64,000 bases of DNA. It comes from Actinoallomurus sp. (lineage in GTDB: Bacteria > Actinomycetota > Actinomycetes > Streptosporangiales > Streptosporangiaceae). The DNA is taken from the NCBI GenBank assembly GCA_025964625.1, contig JAOPYL010000124.1:16925-80924 (forward strand), written 5' to 3'. Positions 26,086 to 33,818 of the stretch are shown in pieces. Both the position numbers and the translations under genes were made by a program. The stretch's first letter is position 1; every line of letters starts with the position of its first letter. The notes beneath the pieces are model-generated. The model made no database searches. It saw nothing but the letters and a program-made list of their open reading frames with translations, and was not told where the DNA came from.

Positions 26086-26761
26086 GTGCTTCCTCCCTGA
26101 CCACCGGCTCGCTGCGCTGACGCAGGCCTTCGAAGAAACCGTTGATCTGCTCCCACGCCTCCTCGCCTCCGCTGAACCCCTTCCAGTGCATCCGGACCAG
26201 GCCGACCAGCTCGTAGCAGGCGTCGATCGGAACGAGGTAGGCGCCCGAGTCGCGGTCGACCAGGAGGGCCTCGACGTCCGGCTCGACATCGGCGACGGCA
26301 GGGTTCGTGGCCAGCACCCGCACCCACGCGTCCAGCGGCAACTCCGACTCTGTGGCGCCGCCCGGGCTCGGATAGAAGGCGACCGTGCGGCCCATGCCGG
26401 AGTTACGGAAGAAGAACGCCATCCGGACCGGGATCGCCAGGTCGTCCCAGTCGCTCTCGGACATCACAAACCCGGGGTCGTACCGGTAGCGCTCCGGCAC
26501 GGTGCGGAAGCGCCGCATGGGCGTGCTCGCGTCCTCGGCACGGCGTTCGGAACCCGCTCCCGCATGGGTGAACAGCAGAGTGCACGGCCGGCAGGTGCAC
26601 ATGATGCGCCGGTCCTCCAGGTTCACGACGTGACCGTGCTCCTCACCGATCGGCTCGGCGCACATCTCGCATCGCTCGACGGGAGGCTCGGCAGGACCTT
26701 GAGCGGCCGCCCGCTCCTGCTCGTACTGTTCCTTCCCGGCGGCGAACCGGCGCAGGCTCAC
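26078..26761 (-). CDS. DUF5947-like protein with a CxxC/CxC zinc-like site
   Basis: 227 residues, start GTG 26761 behind GGGAGG. An N-terminal Cys-rich module (CEMCAEPIGEEHGHVV ... CTCRPCTLLF, about residues 31-62) would bind Zn or Fe-S. The main domain has VPERYRYDPGFVMSESDWDDLAIPVRMAFFF and a C-terminal YLVPIDACYELVGLVRMHWKG with WEQINGFF, the DUF5947 pattern. The gene sits between nifU and the DUF6084 gene in all versions I recall of this island. An Fe-S handling or docking role is inference. Confidence 0.85.
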   Translation of the reverse strand: MSLRRFAAGKEQYEQERAAAQGPAEPPVERCEMCAEPIGEEHGHVVNLEDRRIMCTCRPCTLLFTHAGAGSERRAEDASTPMRRFRTVPERYRYDPGFVMSESDWDDLAIPVRMAFFFRNSGMGRTVAFYPSPGGATESELPLDAWVRVLATNPAVADVEPDVEALLVDRDSGAYLVPIDACYELVGLVRMHWKGFSGGEEAWEQINGFFEGLRQRSEPVVREEARG

Positions 26762-26786
26762 GTCCGCTCCTCCCTGTCGGCTCCGT

Positions 26787-27326
26787 TCACGTCGTGGCCT
26801 CTTCCGGCACCGCGCACTCCTTGCCCTGGTAGGGGTGGATCTGCAGCAGCGTGGGCTCGGCCGCGACTCCCTCGACGACCACCTCGCTGATCTCGGGAGC
26901 GTCCTCCAGAATGGCTCTCTCGATCGACATCGTGGCGGTGACCTGCGATGACGGGCACCCCTGGCAGTTACCCTCAAGACGGAGCCGTACAACCCCCGCC
27001 GGGTCGATGCCGAGCAGCTCGACGCCGCCGGCGTGCGACCCGAGGTAGGGCCGCACACGGTCGAGCGCGCCGCGTACGCGCTCGGCGGTGTTCAGCGGGT
27101 GCAGGTCGTGCACGATCAGCAGGGAGCTGATGAGCGCGTCGCCCGCGAGCGTCCGCGCCGTCTCATTCCCGACCATCTCCAGGATTCGGGCCAGGCCGGC
27201 CCCGTACACCTGGATGAGCGAGCTGACGAGTTCCTCGGCCCGGTCGCGGTCGGCCGGGTCGTCGATCTCCGCGAGCAGCTGCTCCACGCGTGCGCCCGCG
27301 TCTTGTACGTCTTTTGATCCAGGCAT
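26787..27326 (-). CDS. NifU-family protein
   Basis: 179 residues. The C-terminal NifU domain (about 80-179) has the CxxC site in EGNCQGCPSS that can carry a transient Fe-S cluster; it begins AERVRGALDRVRPYLGSHAGGVELLGID. The N-terminal 80 residues are helical and unrelated to IscU. It likely supplies or repairs the Fe-S clusters of the small subunit. The gene follows the large-subunit gene by 87 bp and precedes the DUF5947 gene. Confidence 0.92.
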   Translation of the reverse strand: MPGSKDVQDAGARVEQLLAEIDDPADRDRAEELVSSLIQVYGAGLARILEMVGNETARTLAGDALISSLLIVHDLHPLNTAERVRGALDRVRPYLGSHAGGVELLGIDPAGVVRLRLEGNCQGCPSSQVTATMSIERAILEDAPEISEVVVEGVAAEPTLLQIHPYQGKECAVPEEATT

Positions 27327-27413
27327 CGGCCGGCCCTTTCCCGATCGGTCGCGTGCGTTCGGCTCCGCCGTGACCTCGCCGAGGCGAGGTCACGGCGGAG
27401 AGCCGGGGACGGC

Positions 27414-29192
27414 TCAGCCACCCTCGCCGGTGAAGGCGTGCGGAGAGTGGACACGGTCCAGCGACTTGCCCTTGCCGAGGTACATGTGGACACCGCACGG
27501 CAGACAGGGGTCGAAGCTGCGGACGGCGCGCATGATGTCGATCCCCTTGAAGTTCTCCGGGGAGTTCTCCTCGAAGATCGGGGTGTTCTGCACGGCGTCC
27601 TCGTACGGACCGGGGGTCCCGTACTCGTCACGCACGCTGGCGTTCCACGGGGTCGGCGGGTACGGATGGTAGTTGGCGATCTTGCCGCCCTTGATCACCA
27701 TGTGGTGGGACAGGACGCCGCGCACCGCCTCGGTGAAGCCGACGCTGATGGCCTCGTCCGGCACCTTGAAGGGCTCCCACGTCTTGGTGTGGCCGGCCCG
27801 GATCTCGGCGAGCGCCTTCTCGACGAAGTAGACGGCCTGCGCCGCGGCATACGCCTGGAAGTAGGTCCGTGCCCGGTTGCGCTCGATCGCGTTGGACAGC
27901 GGCTCCCCGTTCCACATGGGGATCTTCCACTCGAACGTCTTCTCCGGCAGCGACATGGTCTTCGGCAGGTTGATGATGACGCTGTTGCCGGTGGACTTGA
28001 CGTACCCGGTATCGACGAGGCCGGAGAGCGCGGTCGACCACAGGCGCGCGAGCGGGCCGCCGCCGGTGTCGAGCGCGAGGTGGTCCTTGCCGTCGAACCA
28101 GCGCGGCGACATGACCCAGCTGTACTTGTCGCCGAAGTCCCGCTTGCCGGGCTTGGGAATCGTGTGCTGGTTCCACGGGTGGTGGATGTCGACCGGGTTG
28201 CCGAGCGGGTCGTGGGTGACGAACTTGTCCTTGTCGGTCCAGTTCTCGTAGTAGGAGCTGCCGAGCAGGATCCGGATGCCGAGGTTGATGTCGACCAGGT
28301 CGTTCGTCACGAGCCTGCCGTCGACGATCACGCCTGGGGTGACGAACATCTTCTTGCCCCAGTCGGCCATGTTCTTGTACGTGAAGTCGCAGTGGTCCGG
28401 GTCGTTGAAGGCTCCCCAGCAGTTCAGCAGGACGCGCCGCTGCCCGACCGCCTGGTAGCCCGGCAGGGCCTCGTAGAAGAAGTCGAACAGGTCGTCGTGC
28501 ATCGGCACGACCCGCTTCATGAACTCGACGTACCGCATCAGGCGCGTGAGGTAGTCGGTGAACAGCTGGATGGTCGCGACCGTGCCGACGCCGCCCGGGT
28601 AGAGCGTGGAGGGATGCACGTGGCGCCCCTCCATCAGGCAGAACATCTCCCTGGTGGAGCGGCTGACCTGAAGCGCCTCACGGTAGAACTCGCCTTCGAG
28701 CGGGTTCAGCGACCGCATGATGCCGGCGATGGTCTTGTAGCCGTGTTCCTCCGCGTGCGGCGCCGGAGTGCGCTCGGCGAGAGCGAGCACTCCCGGATTG
28801 GTCTCCCTGACCATCTTCTCGCAGTAGTCGACCCCGACCAGGTTCTCCTGGAAGATGTTGTGGTCGAACATGTACTCGGCGGCCTCGCCGAGGTTGATGA
28901 TCCACTCGGCCAGGTGCGGCGGCCGGACCCCGTAGGCCATGTTCTGGGCGTAGACCGAGCACGTCGCGTGGTTGTCACCGCAGATCCCGCAGATCCGGCT
29001 GGTGATGAAGTGCGCGTCGCGCGGGTCCTTTCCCTTCATGAAGATGCTGTAGCCGCGGAACACCGACGAGGTGCTGTAGCAGTCCGCGACCGTGTTGTTG
29101 TTGAAGTCGACCTTGGCGTAGATCCCGAGGCTTCCGACGATGCGGGTAATCGGGTCCCATGCCATCTCGACGATGCCGTCTTGCGTTGCCAT
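27414..29192 (-). CDS. hhyL: [NiFe]-hydrogenase large subunit (actinobacterial group 1h type)
   Basis: 592 residues, catalytic subunit carrying the NiFe(CN)2CO site. Both metal motifs are complete: L1 RICGICGDNHATC (Cys68, Cys71, His75) and L2 DPCLPCGVH (Cys563, Cys566, His569), followed by a 23-residue tail that the island's protease should remove. The sequence is of the O2-insensitive, high-affinity H2-uptake group found in actinomycetes and Ralstonia (AH hydrogenase). The frame runs open upstream through the small-subunit region, but the start ATG 29192 lies 14 bases after the small-subunit stop. The predicted role is oxidation of trace H2 to fuel respiration in energy-limited cells. Confidence 0.96.
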   Translation of the reverse strand: MATQDGIVEMAWDPITRIVGSLGIYAKVDFNNNTVADCYSTSSVFRGYSIFMKGKDPRDAHFITSRICGICGDNHATCSVYAQNMAYGVRPPHLAEWIINLGEAAEYMFDHNIFQENLVGVDYCEKMVRETNPGVLALAERTPAPHAEEHGYKTIAGIMRSLNPLEGEFYREALQVSRSTREMFCLMEGRHVHPSTLYPGGVGTVATIQLFTDYLTRLMRYVEFMKRVVPMHDDLFDFFYEALPGYQAVGQRRVLLNCWGAFNDPDHCDFTYKNMADWGKKMFVTPGVIVDGRLVTNDLVDINLGIRILLGSSYYENWTDKDKFVTHDPLGNPVDIHHPWNQHTIPKPGKRDFGDKYSWVMSPRWFDGKDHLALDTGGGPLARLWSTALSGLVDTGYVKSTGNSVIINLPKTMSLPEKTFEWKIPMWNGEPLSNAIERNRARTYFQAYAAAQAVYFVEKALAEIRAGHTKTWEPFKVPDEAISVGFTEAVRGVLSHHMVIKGGKIANYHPYPPTPWNASVRDEYGTPGPYEDAVQNTPIFEENSPENFKGIDIMRAVRSFDPCLPCGVHMYLGKGKSLDRVHSPHAFTGEGG

Positions 29193-29206
29193 GTGCGCGT
29201 CTCCGA

Positions 29207-30268
29207 TCACCAGGAGGGTTTGTAACCGGTGGTGAGTTCCTTGCCCTTCTTCCGCCACTTGGGTTCTTTGTCGACCTTTCTTGCCGTGATCCCCCGCAAC
29301 GTGCGGATGACCCCGCCGTAAGCGCCGCTGGCCATCGCGGAGACGCGTGCACCAGGCGGTTCGTCCATGAAGGGCATGAACTTGTCGGGGAAGCCGGGCA
29401 TGGTGCAGGCGATGCAGATGCCGCCCACGTTGGGGCAGCCGCCGACACCATTGATCCAGCCGCGCTTGGGGACGTTGCACTTGACGACCGGTCCCCAGCA
29501 GCCGATCTTGACCAGGCACTTCGGCGAGCCGTACTCGCTGGCGAACTGGCCCTGCTCGTAGTACCCGGCCCGGTCGCAGCCCTCGTGCACGGTCGCGCCG
29601 AACAACCAGGTGGGGCGGAGCGCCTCGTCGAGCGGGATCATGGGCGCCTGACCGGCGACCTGGTAGAGGAGGTAGAGGATGGTCTCGGACAGGTTGTCCG
29701 GCTGGATCGGGCAGCCCGGGACGTTCACGATCGGCAGGCCCGCCTTGGACTTCCAGTCCCAGCCCAGGTAGTCGGCGACGCCCATGGCACCGGTGGGGTT
29801 CCCGGCCATGGCGTGGATGCCGCCATACGTGGCGCAGGTGCCCACCGCCAGCACGGCCGTGGACTTGGGGGCGAGGATGTCCAGCCATTCGCTGGTGGTG
29901 CGCGGCTGGCCGGTCTCGGGGTTGTTCCCGAACCCGGACCAGTAGCCCTCTTCCTTGATCGACTCGTTGGGGATGGATCCCTCGATCACCAGCACGAAGG
30001 GTTCCAGCTCGCCGCGCTCGGCTTTGTAGAACCAGTCGATGAAGGTGTCGGCCCCCTTGTCGGGACCGCACTCGAAGTCGATGAGCGGCCAGTGCACGGC
30101 GATCTTCGGGAGGCCGGGCAGGGCCCCCATGACGATCTCCTCGATGCTCGGCTGTGTCGCCGCCGTGAGAGCGACCGAGTCGCCATCGCAGCTGAGGCCC
30201 GCGTTGATCCAGAGGATATGGACGACAGGTTCTTCTTGTGTGGTCTCCGACTCGGTCGGCGTCGTCAT
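29207..30268 (-). CDS. hhyS: [NiFe]-hydrogenase small subunit with CxGD proximal cluster site
   Basis: 353 residues, Fe-S electron-transfer subunit. The N-terminal site reads CDGD (Cys27-Asp-Gly-Asp30) where ordinary small subunits have CxxC; 3Cys-1Asp proximal coordination is known for the actinobacterial-type enzyme. Further clusters use GTCATYG, NVPGCPI, HEGCDRAGYY, IGCWGPVVKCNVPKRG, GGCPNVGGICIACTMPG. There is no Tat signal (no twin Arg at the N-terminus) and no C-terminal helix, so the enzyme is soluble or peripherally attached inside the cell. Start ATG 30268 was chosen because the upstream 22 codons have no similarity; the ribosome site (AAGGTGG) is moderate. Confidence 0.95.
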   Translation of the reverse strand: MTTPTESETTQEEPVVHILWINAGLSCDGDSVALTAATQPSIEEIVMGALPGLPKIAVHWPLIDFECGPDKGADTFIDWFYKAERGELEPFVLVIEGSIPNESIKEEGYWSGFGNNPETGQPRTTSEWLDILAPKSTAVLAVGTCATYGGIHAMAGNPTGAMGVADYLGWDWKSKAGLPIVNVPGCPIQPDNLSETILYLLYQVAGQAPMIPLDEALRPTWLFGATVHEGCDRAGYYEQGQFASEYGSPKCLVKIGCWGPVVKCNVPKRGWINGVGGCPNVGGICIACTMPGFPDKFMPFMDEPPGARVSAMASGAYGGVIRTLRGITARKVDKEPKWRKKGKELTTGYKPSW

Positions 30269-30346
30269 GCCACGTTCACCACCTTTGGAGAGGCGGTCAT
30301 TTGGAGGGGCGCGCGGGACTCGGCCGCGTGCCACCGGGGTGCGCGA

Positions 30347-30985
30347 CTAGAGCGCGTACTGTGTGAGCTCCCACAAGACGTGGTAGAGGGTCGTCTGGGC
30401 CTCCTGGTTGCGGTGCACCGATGACGACGGCACCACAAACAGGTGATCAAGCCCCTCGAGCTCGGCCATCTGCCCGCCGGTGTGCCCGGCGAGTCCGACT
30501 GTGAGCATTCCTCGTTTCATCGCCTCCTCGAAAGCGCGGATCAGGTTGGCGGAGTTGCCACTCGTGGAAAGGCCGAGCGCGATGTCGCCGCGTCGGCCGA
30601 AGGCGCCGAGCTGGCGGGCGAACACGACCTCGAAGCCGATGTCGTTGGACAGGGCGGTCACGACCGCGACGTCCGTCGTCAGGGCCAGTGCCGGCAGCGG
30701 GCGCGCGTCGCCTCCCGGGTTCAGGAAGAGCGCGGCGACGTCCTGGGCGTCTGTGGAGCTGCCGCCGTTGCCGAAGGTGAACAGCCGCCCGCCGCCGCGG
30801 AACGCCTCGGCCATCTCCGCGGCACATGCGACGAGCCGCTGCTCGTCCGCGGCGAGAACGGACTGGCGCAGCGCCACGATCTCGTTGGCCTTTTCGACCG
30901 TCGAGCTGCGCACCTCCGCCATGACGGCCTCGAGGTCCGAACTCCCGGAGTAGAGAAACGGGTAGAGCTGCTGCATCTCGCTCAT
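30347..30985 (-). CDS. SIS-domain protein lacking catalytic residues (GmhA-like)
   Basis: 212 residues. A sedoheptulose-7-phosphate isomerase (GmhA)-type SIS fold: RLFTFGNGGSSTDAQDVA (sugar-phosphate loop), IALGLSTSGNSANLIRAF, MLTVGLAGHTGG. Aligned on its neighbour and on E. coli GmhA, the active-site Glu is Leu86 here, and the catalytic His of the C-terminal helix is Gln (NQEAQTTLYH). It may be a regulatory or structural partner rather than an enzyme. Overlaps the HypC-like gene (ATGA). SIS genes of this kind are regular members of actinobacterial hydrogenase islands; their job is unknown. Confidence 0.88.
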   Translation of the reverse strand: MSEMQQLYPFLYSGSSDLEAVMAEVRSSTVEKANEIVALRQSVLAADEQRLVACAAEMAEAFRGGGRLFTFGNGGSSTDAQDVAALFLNPGGDARPLPALALTTDVAVVTALSNDIGFEVVFARQLGAFGRRGDIALGLSTSGNSANLIRAFEEAMKRGMLTVGLAGHTGGQMAELEGLDHLFVVPSSSVHRNQEAQTTLYHVLWELTQYAL

Positions 30986-31185
30986 GGGAGCAGCCCGATC
31001 GCCTCTTTGGCATGCACCAGCACGGTGTCGCCGACGGCGGCGTCGACCAGCGCGACGCTGACCTCCTCTATGCGCCCATCGCCGACGTCGACGTCGGCGA
31101 GGTCGTCGGCGCGAAGCCGCACGACCGTCACCGGGACGGCCTCATCCGAACAGGTGACACAGTGATCGCCCTCGCAGTGGGTCAC
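30982..31185 (-). CDS. Short HypC/HupF-family chaperone
   Basis: 67 residues, GTG start overlapping the stop of the gene before it and the stop overlapping the SIS start after it (4 bases each). It begins MTHCEGDHCVTCSDEAVPVTVVRL and continues EVSVALVDAAVGDTVLVHAKEAIGLL, the beta-barrel of HypC-type proteins. Unlike true HypC the first Cys is at position 4, not 2, and CxxxxCxxC is Cys-rich, so a metal-binding role is plausible. A separate canonical HypC (MCLGIPG) is encoded 8 kb downstream, so this paralogue probably has a distinct job. Confidence 0.85.
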   Translation of the reverse strand: MTHCEGDHCVTCSDEAVPVTVVRLRADDLADVDVGDGRIEEVSVALVDAAVGDTVLVHAKEAIGLLP

Positions 31186-31793
31186 GCGATCACCTCGGGG
31201 GCGAGCACACCGGGCTGCTCGAGAAACACATGCACCAGCTCCCATAGCACGTGATAGGTCGTGACGTGCACTTCCTTGACCACCCGCGGGTCGTCCGACC
31301 GCACGACAACGGCATGGTCGGCCAACGGGCCGCGCGCGATCTCACCTCCGTCGCCGCCGAGCAGCGCCACCGTCAGCAGGCCGAGCTCCCTGGCCGTCCG
31401 CAGGCCACGCAGCACGTCGTCGCATCGGCCGTCCGGCGAGATGCCCAGCGCGATGTCATCGGCCCCGGCGAAATAACGCAGCTGGTGGGCGAAGATGTCG
31501 CCGAAGCCCCTCATGGCACCGACCCCGGTGACGGTGGCGATGTCCCCGGTCAGCGACAGCGCTGGTAGAGCCCGCTTGCCGACGATCACCGGATGGACGA
31601 ACTCGACCGCGATGTGCTGCGCATCCGTGGCGGCACCACCGTTGCCGAACGTGAACAGCCGCCCACCGCGGTGAAAGCGCTCCGCCATGGAATAACAGGT
31701 GCGCGCGATTGTGTCGGCGGAGTCCGCCAGTCCTCGCCCTGGCGTGTCCCTACGAGCGAATATATCCCGGAGTTCTACCCTTGTCCGCGGCAT
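31182..31793 (-). CDS. SIS-domain phosphosugar isomerase (GmhA-like)
   Basis: 203 residues. Same fold as the other SIS protein: RLFTFGNGGAATDAQHIAVEF, DIALGISPDGRCDDVLRGL, LLTVALLGGDGG. Here the GmhA catalytic pair appears kept: Glu64 (AVEF) and His in KEVHVTTYHVLWEL. It is the first gene of the hydrogenase series. ATG 31793 was chosen because the frame upstream is AT-richer and not protein-like; no strong ribosome site is present, so the start is uncertain by a few codons. A sedoheptulose-7-phosphate-like substrate is inferred by family only. Confidence 0.85.
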   Translation of the reverse strand: MPRTRVELRDIFARRDTPGRGLADSADTIARTCYSMAERFHRGGRLFTFGNGGAATDAQHIAVEFVHPVIVGKRALPALSLTGDIATVTGVGAMRGFGDIFAHQLRYFAGADDIALGISPDGRCDDVLRGLRTARELGLLTVALLGGDGGEIARGPLADHAVVVRSDDPRVVKEVHVTTYHVLWELVHVFLEQPGVLAPEVIA

Positions 31794-32238
31794 TGCGGAC
31801 CCACTTCCCTGCGTTGAATCAGGAGGCTCGATCACGACTTGTAACAGGCAACTCACGGAACATACCCCAGCGCATCTGTCGGTACAAGATGCCGAAAAAC
31901 AAACGGTTGTCGGCTCTGACCAAGAGTGACGATGCGCAGTTGAAGATCATTTAGTGATCCCCCAGCCGCGCTCTTCCACGCGCCGCACAGCGGCGACAGA
32001 ATGATCATTATTGGTCTTCGCAGTTCAAAACGGCCTAACGGCTGCGGCAGGGCCAAAATTCGACCCCGGCCGCCCCGACATTCACGTTGATCCCGGCTCG
32101 TGACGGCACAGGCTCGATGCGACCAACGATCATTGCTGGGACCTCAGATGCCGCCGAAAATAGCGATCTGCCTACTCACCGTGCGCATCGGGAGATCTGA
32201 GGTGATAGAAGGGCCCTATCCGGGGTAAGCCGGGCACC
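31794..32238. other. Divergent control region of the hydrogenase and acyl-CoA-dehydrogenase-like operons
   Basis: 445 bp, visibly richer in A and T than its flanks (for example AAAAACAAACGG near 31893 and TTTAGTGATC near 31950). It separates the start of the long hydrogenase series from a plus-strand operon, so both promoters should be here. A 9-bp inverted repeat (32141/32203) is near the plus-strand gene. I could not place a convincing -35/-10 pair or a CRP-type site. Confidence 0.5.
32141..32203. repeat. Inverted repeat ACCTCAGAT/ATCTGAGGT
   Basis: Two perfect 9-base arms 45 bases apart, the right one ending 35 bases before the plus-strand start. The spacing is too long for a simple hairpin terminator; it may be a looping operator pair or chance. 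Confidence 0.4.
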
Positions 32239-33144
32239 ATGCATCCGTGGCGTCACCATGTGAACGAGCGATTCAACGAGGTCACCGGGGACCGGCTACC
32301 GGTTCCGGGCTCCGGCGCGACGCGCGAACGCTGGAACGCGTTCGCCCGTCTCGCCGAGGAGGATCTGTCACTGGCCCGACTCTGCGAAGGCCACTTCGAC
32401 GCCCTCGCGATCCTGGCGGAACTCGGCGGACCGCGGCCGCCGCCGGGCAGCCGCTGGGCGGTATGGGCGGCCAAACCGCCGAGCCTGCAGGCCGTGCACG
32501 GCACCGGCGGGTGGCGGGTAAGCGGCGTGAAACCGTACTGCTCCGGTGCCCGCGTCTGCACGCATGCGCTGGTCACGGCCGGGGACGGGCTGTTCGCCGT
32601 CTCCCCCGGCACGCCCGTCGAGGGGACGTGGCCGGCCATCGGAATGGCTGCCAGCGACAGCCTGGACGTGCGGTTCGAGCAGGTGCCCGCCGAGCCGGTC
32701 GGCCCGCCGGGCGCCTACGTCGACCGCCCCGGCTTCCACCACGGCGGAGTCGGGGTGGCCACCGTCTGGTACGGCGGCGCGCGCGCCGTCGCGCGTACGC
32801 TGCTGTCCGCCAAGGACCCCCACGCTCTCGCCCATCTGGGCGCGGTGGACGTCGGGCTGACCTCGGCGCGGGCCGCCCTGGACAGCGCCGCCGACGAGAT
32901 CGACGCGGACCCGCTGGACCGCAAGCATGAGGCGGCGGCACGGGCACTTCGAGTCCGGTCGCTGGTCGCCGAGGTCGCCGCCGACGTGCTGGAGCGGACC
33001 GGCCGGGCCCTCGGCGCGGGCCCGCTGTCGCATGACGAGGCTCACGGCCGCGCGGTGGTCGACCTGACCGTCTACCTTCGCCAGCATCACGCCGAACGCG
33101 ACCTGGCAGCACTGGGCGAACTGGTCACGGGGGACGCCTGGTGA
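32239..33144 (+). CDS. Acyl-CoA dehydrogenase-like protein
   Basis: 301 residues against about 380 for the family. The N-terminal helical domain and beta domain are recognisable (LCEGHFDALAILAEL, WAVWAAKPPSLQAVHGTGGWRVSGVKPYCSGA, a substrate/flavin-loop pattern), and the C-terminal helical domain is shortened (TLLSAKDPHALAHLG, ALRVRSLVAEVAADVLERTGRALGAGPL). An alternative start is GTG 32260. The stop overlaps the PIG-L start by 4 bases (GTGA). It heads a four-gene operon with deacetylase, methyltransferase and glycosyltransferase genes, so an oxidation or a binding role in making a modified sugar or lipid is plausible but unproven. Confidence 0.85.
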   Translation: MHPWRHHVNERFNEVTGDRLPVPGSGATRERWNAFARLAEEDLSLARLCEGHFDALAILAELGGPRPPPGSRWAVWAAKPPSLQAVHGTGGWRVSGVKPYCSGARVCTHALVTAGDGLFAVSPGTPVEGTWPAIGMAASDSLDVRFEQVPAEPVGPPGAYVDRPGFHHGGVGVATVWYGGARAVARTLLSAKDPHALAHLGAVDVGLTSARAALDSAADEIDADPLDRKHEAAARALRVRSLVAEVAADVLERTGRALGAGPLSHDEAHGRAVVDLTVYLRQHHAERDLAALGELVTGDAW

Positions 33145-33818
33145 ACCTGATCGACGCGCCCGGCACCTCCGAGGACGACTGGCGGGCCTGGCCGGGCCTG
33201 GGGAGGCTGCCCGAACTCGACCTCACATCGTGGCGGAACGCCGTGGTCGTCGCCGCCCACCCCGACGACGAGGTGCTCGGCGTCGGCGGCCTGATGGCGA
33301 TACTGGCGGCCCGCGGCGTACGGCTACGGGTGATCGCGGTCACCGACGGCGAGGCGTCGCACCCCGGCCAGGACGTCACGACCCGGCGCATCGCCGAGAC
33401 CACTGCGGCGCTGGAACACATCGGCCACTGCGAGGTCGTACGGCTGCGGTTGCCCGACACCGGCGTGCGGGACGACGAGCTGGCCCCGCTGCTGCGCGAT
33501 CTGGTGTACGGCTTCGACGTGTGCCTGGCGCCGTGGGAGGACGACGTGCACGCCGATCATGAGGCCGCCGGGCGCGCCGCACTGGCCTGCGACATCCCGG
33601 TGCTGCGGTTTCCGATCTGGACCTGGCACTGGGCGCGCCCGGCCGATCCGCGGCTGCCATGGGGCCAGGCGGTACGCGTGCCGCTGCCATCGGAGACGGC
33701 CGCTCGCAAGCGGGCCGCCATCAGCTGCTTCACCAGCCAGTTCGAGGGACCGGATCCGATACTCCCGCCCGAGATCGTGGAGCACTTCACCCGCCCGGAG
33801 GAGGTTCTGTTCCGATGA
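33141..33818 (+). CDS. PIG-L/LmbE-type deacetylase
   Basis: 225 residues, GTG start. The zinc motif is VVVAAHPDDEVLGVGGLMA (His-Pro-Asp-Asp), the distal zinc ligand is in EDDVHADHEAAGRAA, and ITDGEASHPG-like VTDGEASHPG follows the first strand. PIG-L enzymes remove N-acetyl groups from GlcNAc-containing substrates (for example MshB in mycothiol synthesis). The length is usual. It overlaps both neighbours by 4 bases, so it is tightly coupled with the methyltransferase and acyl-CoA-dehydrogenase-like proteins; in other genomes the PIG-L and methyltransferase domains occur as one polypeptide. Confidence 0.92.
   Translation: MNLIDAPGTSEDDWRAWPGLGRLPELDLTSWRNAVVVAAHPDDEVLGVGGLMAILAARGVRLRVIAVTDGEASHPGQDVTTRRIAETTAALEHIGHCEVVRLRLPDTGVRDDELAPLLRDLVYGFDVCLAPWEDDVHADHEAAGRAALACDIPVLRFPIWTWHWARPADPRLPWGQAVRVPLPSETAARKRAAISCFTSQFEGPDPILPPEIVEHFTRPEEVLFR

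Noticed and set aside
27414..30071. An 885-codon frame joining small- and large-subunit regions
   Set aside because: The small subunit is encoded in another frame and stops 14 bases before the large-subunit start; there is no fused protein.
31853..32056. A 67-codon minus-strand frame in the hydrogenase control region
   Set aside because: It lies in the region needed for promoters and shows no ribosome site or similarity.
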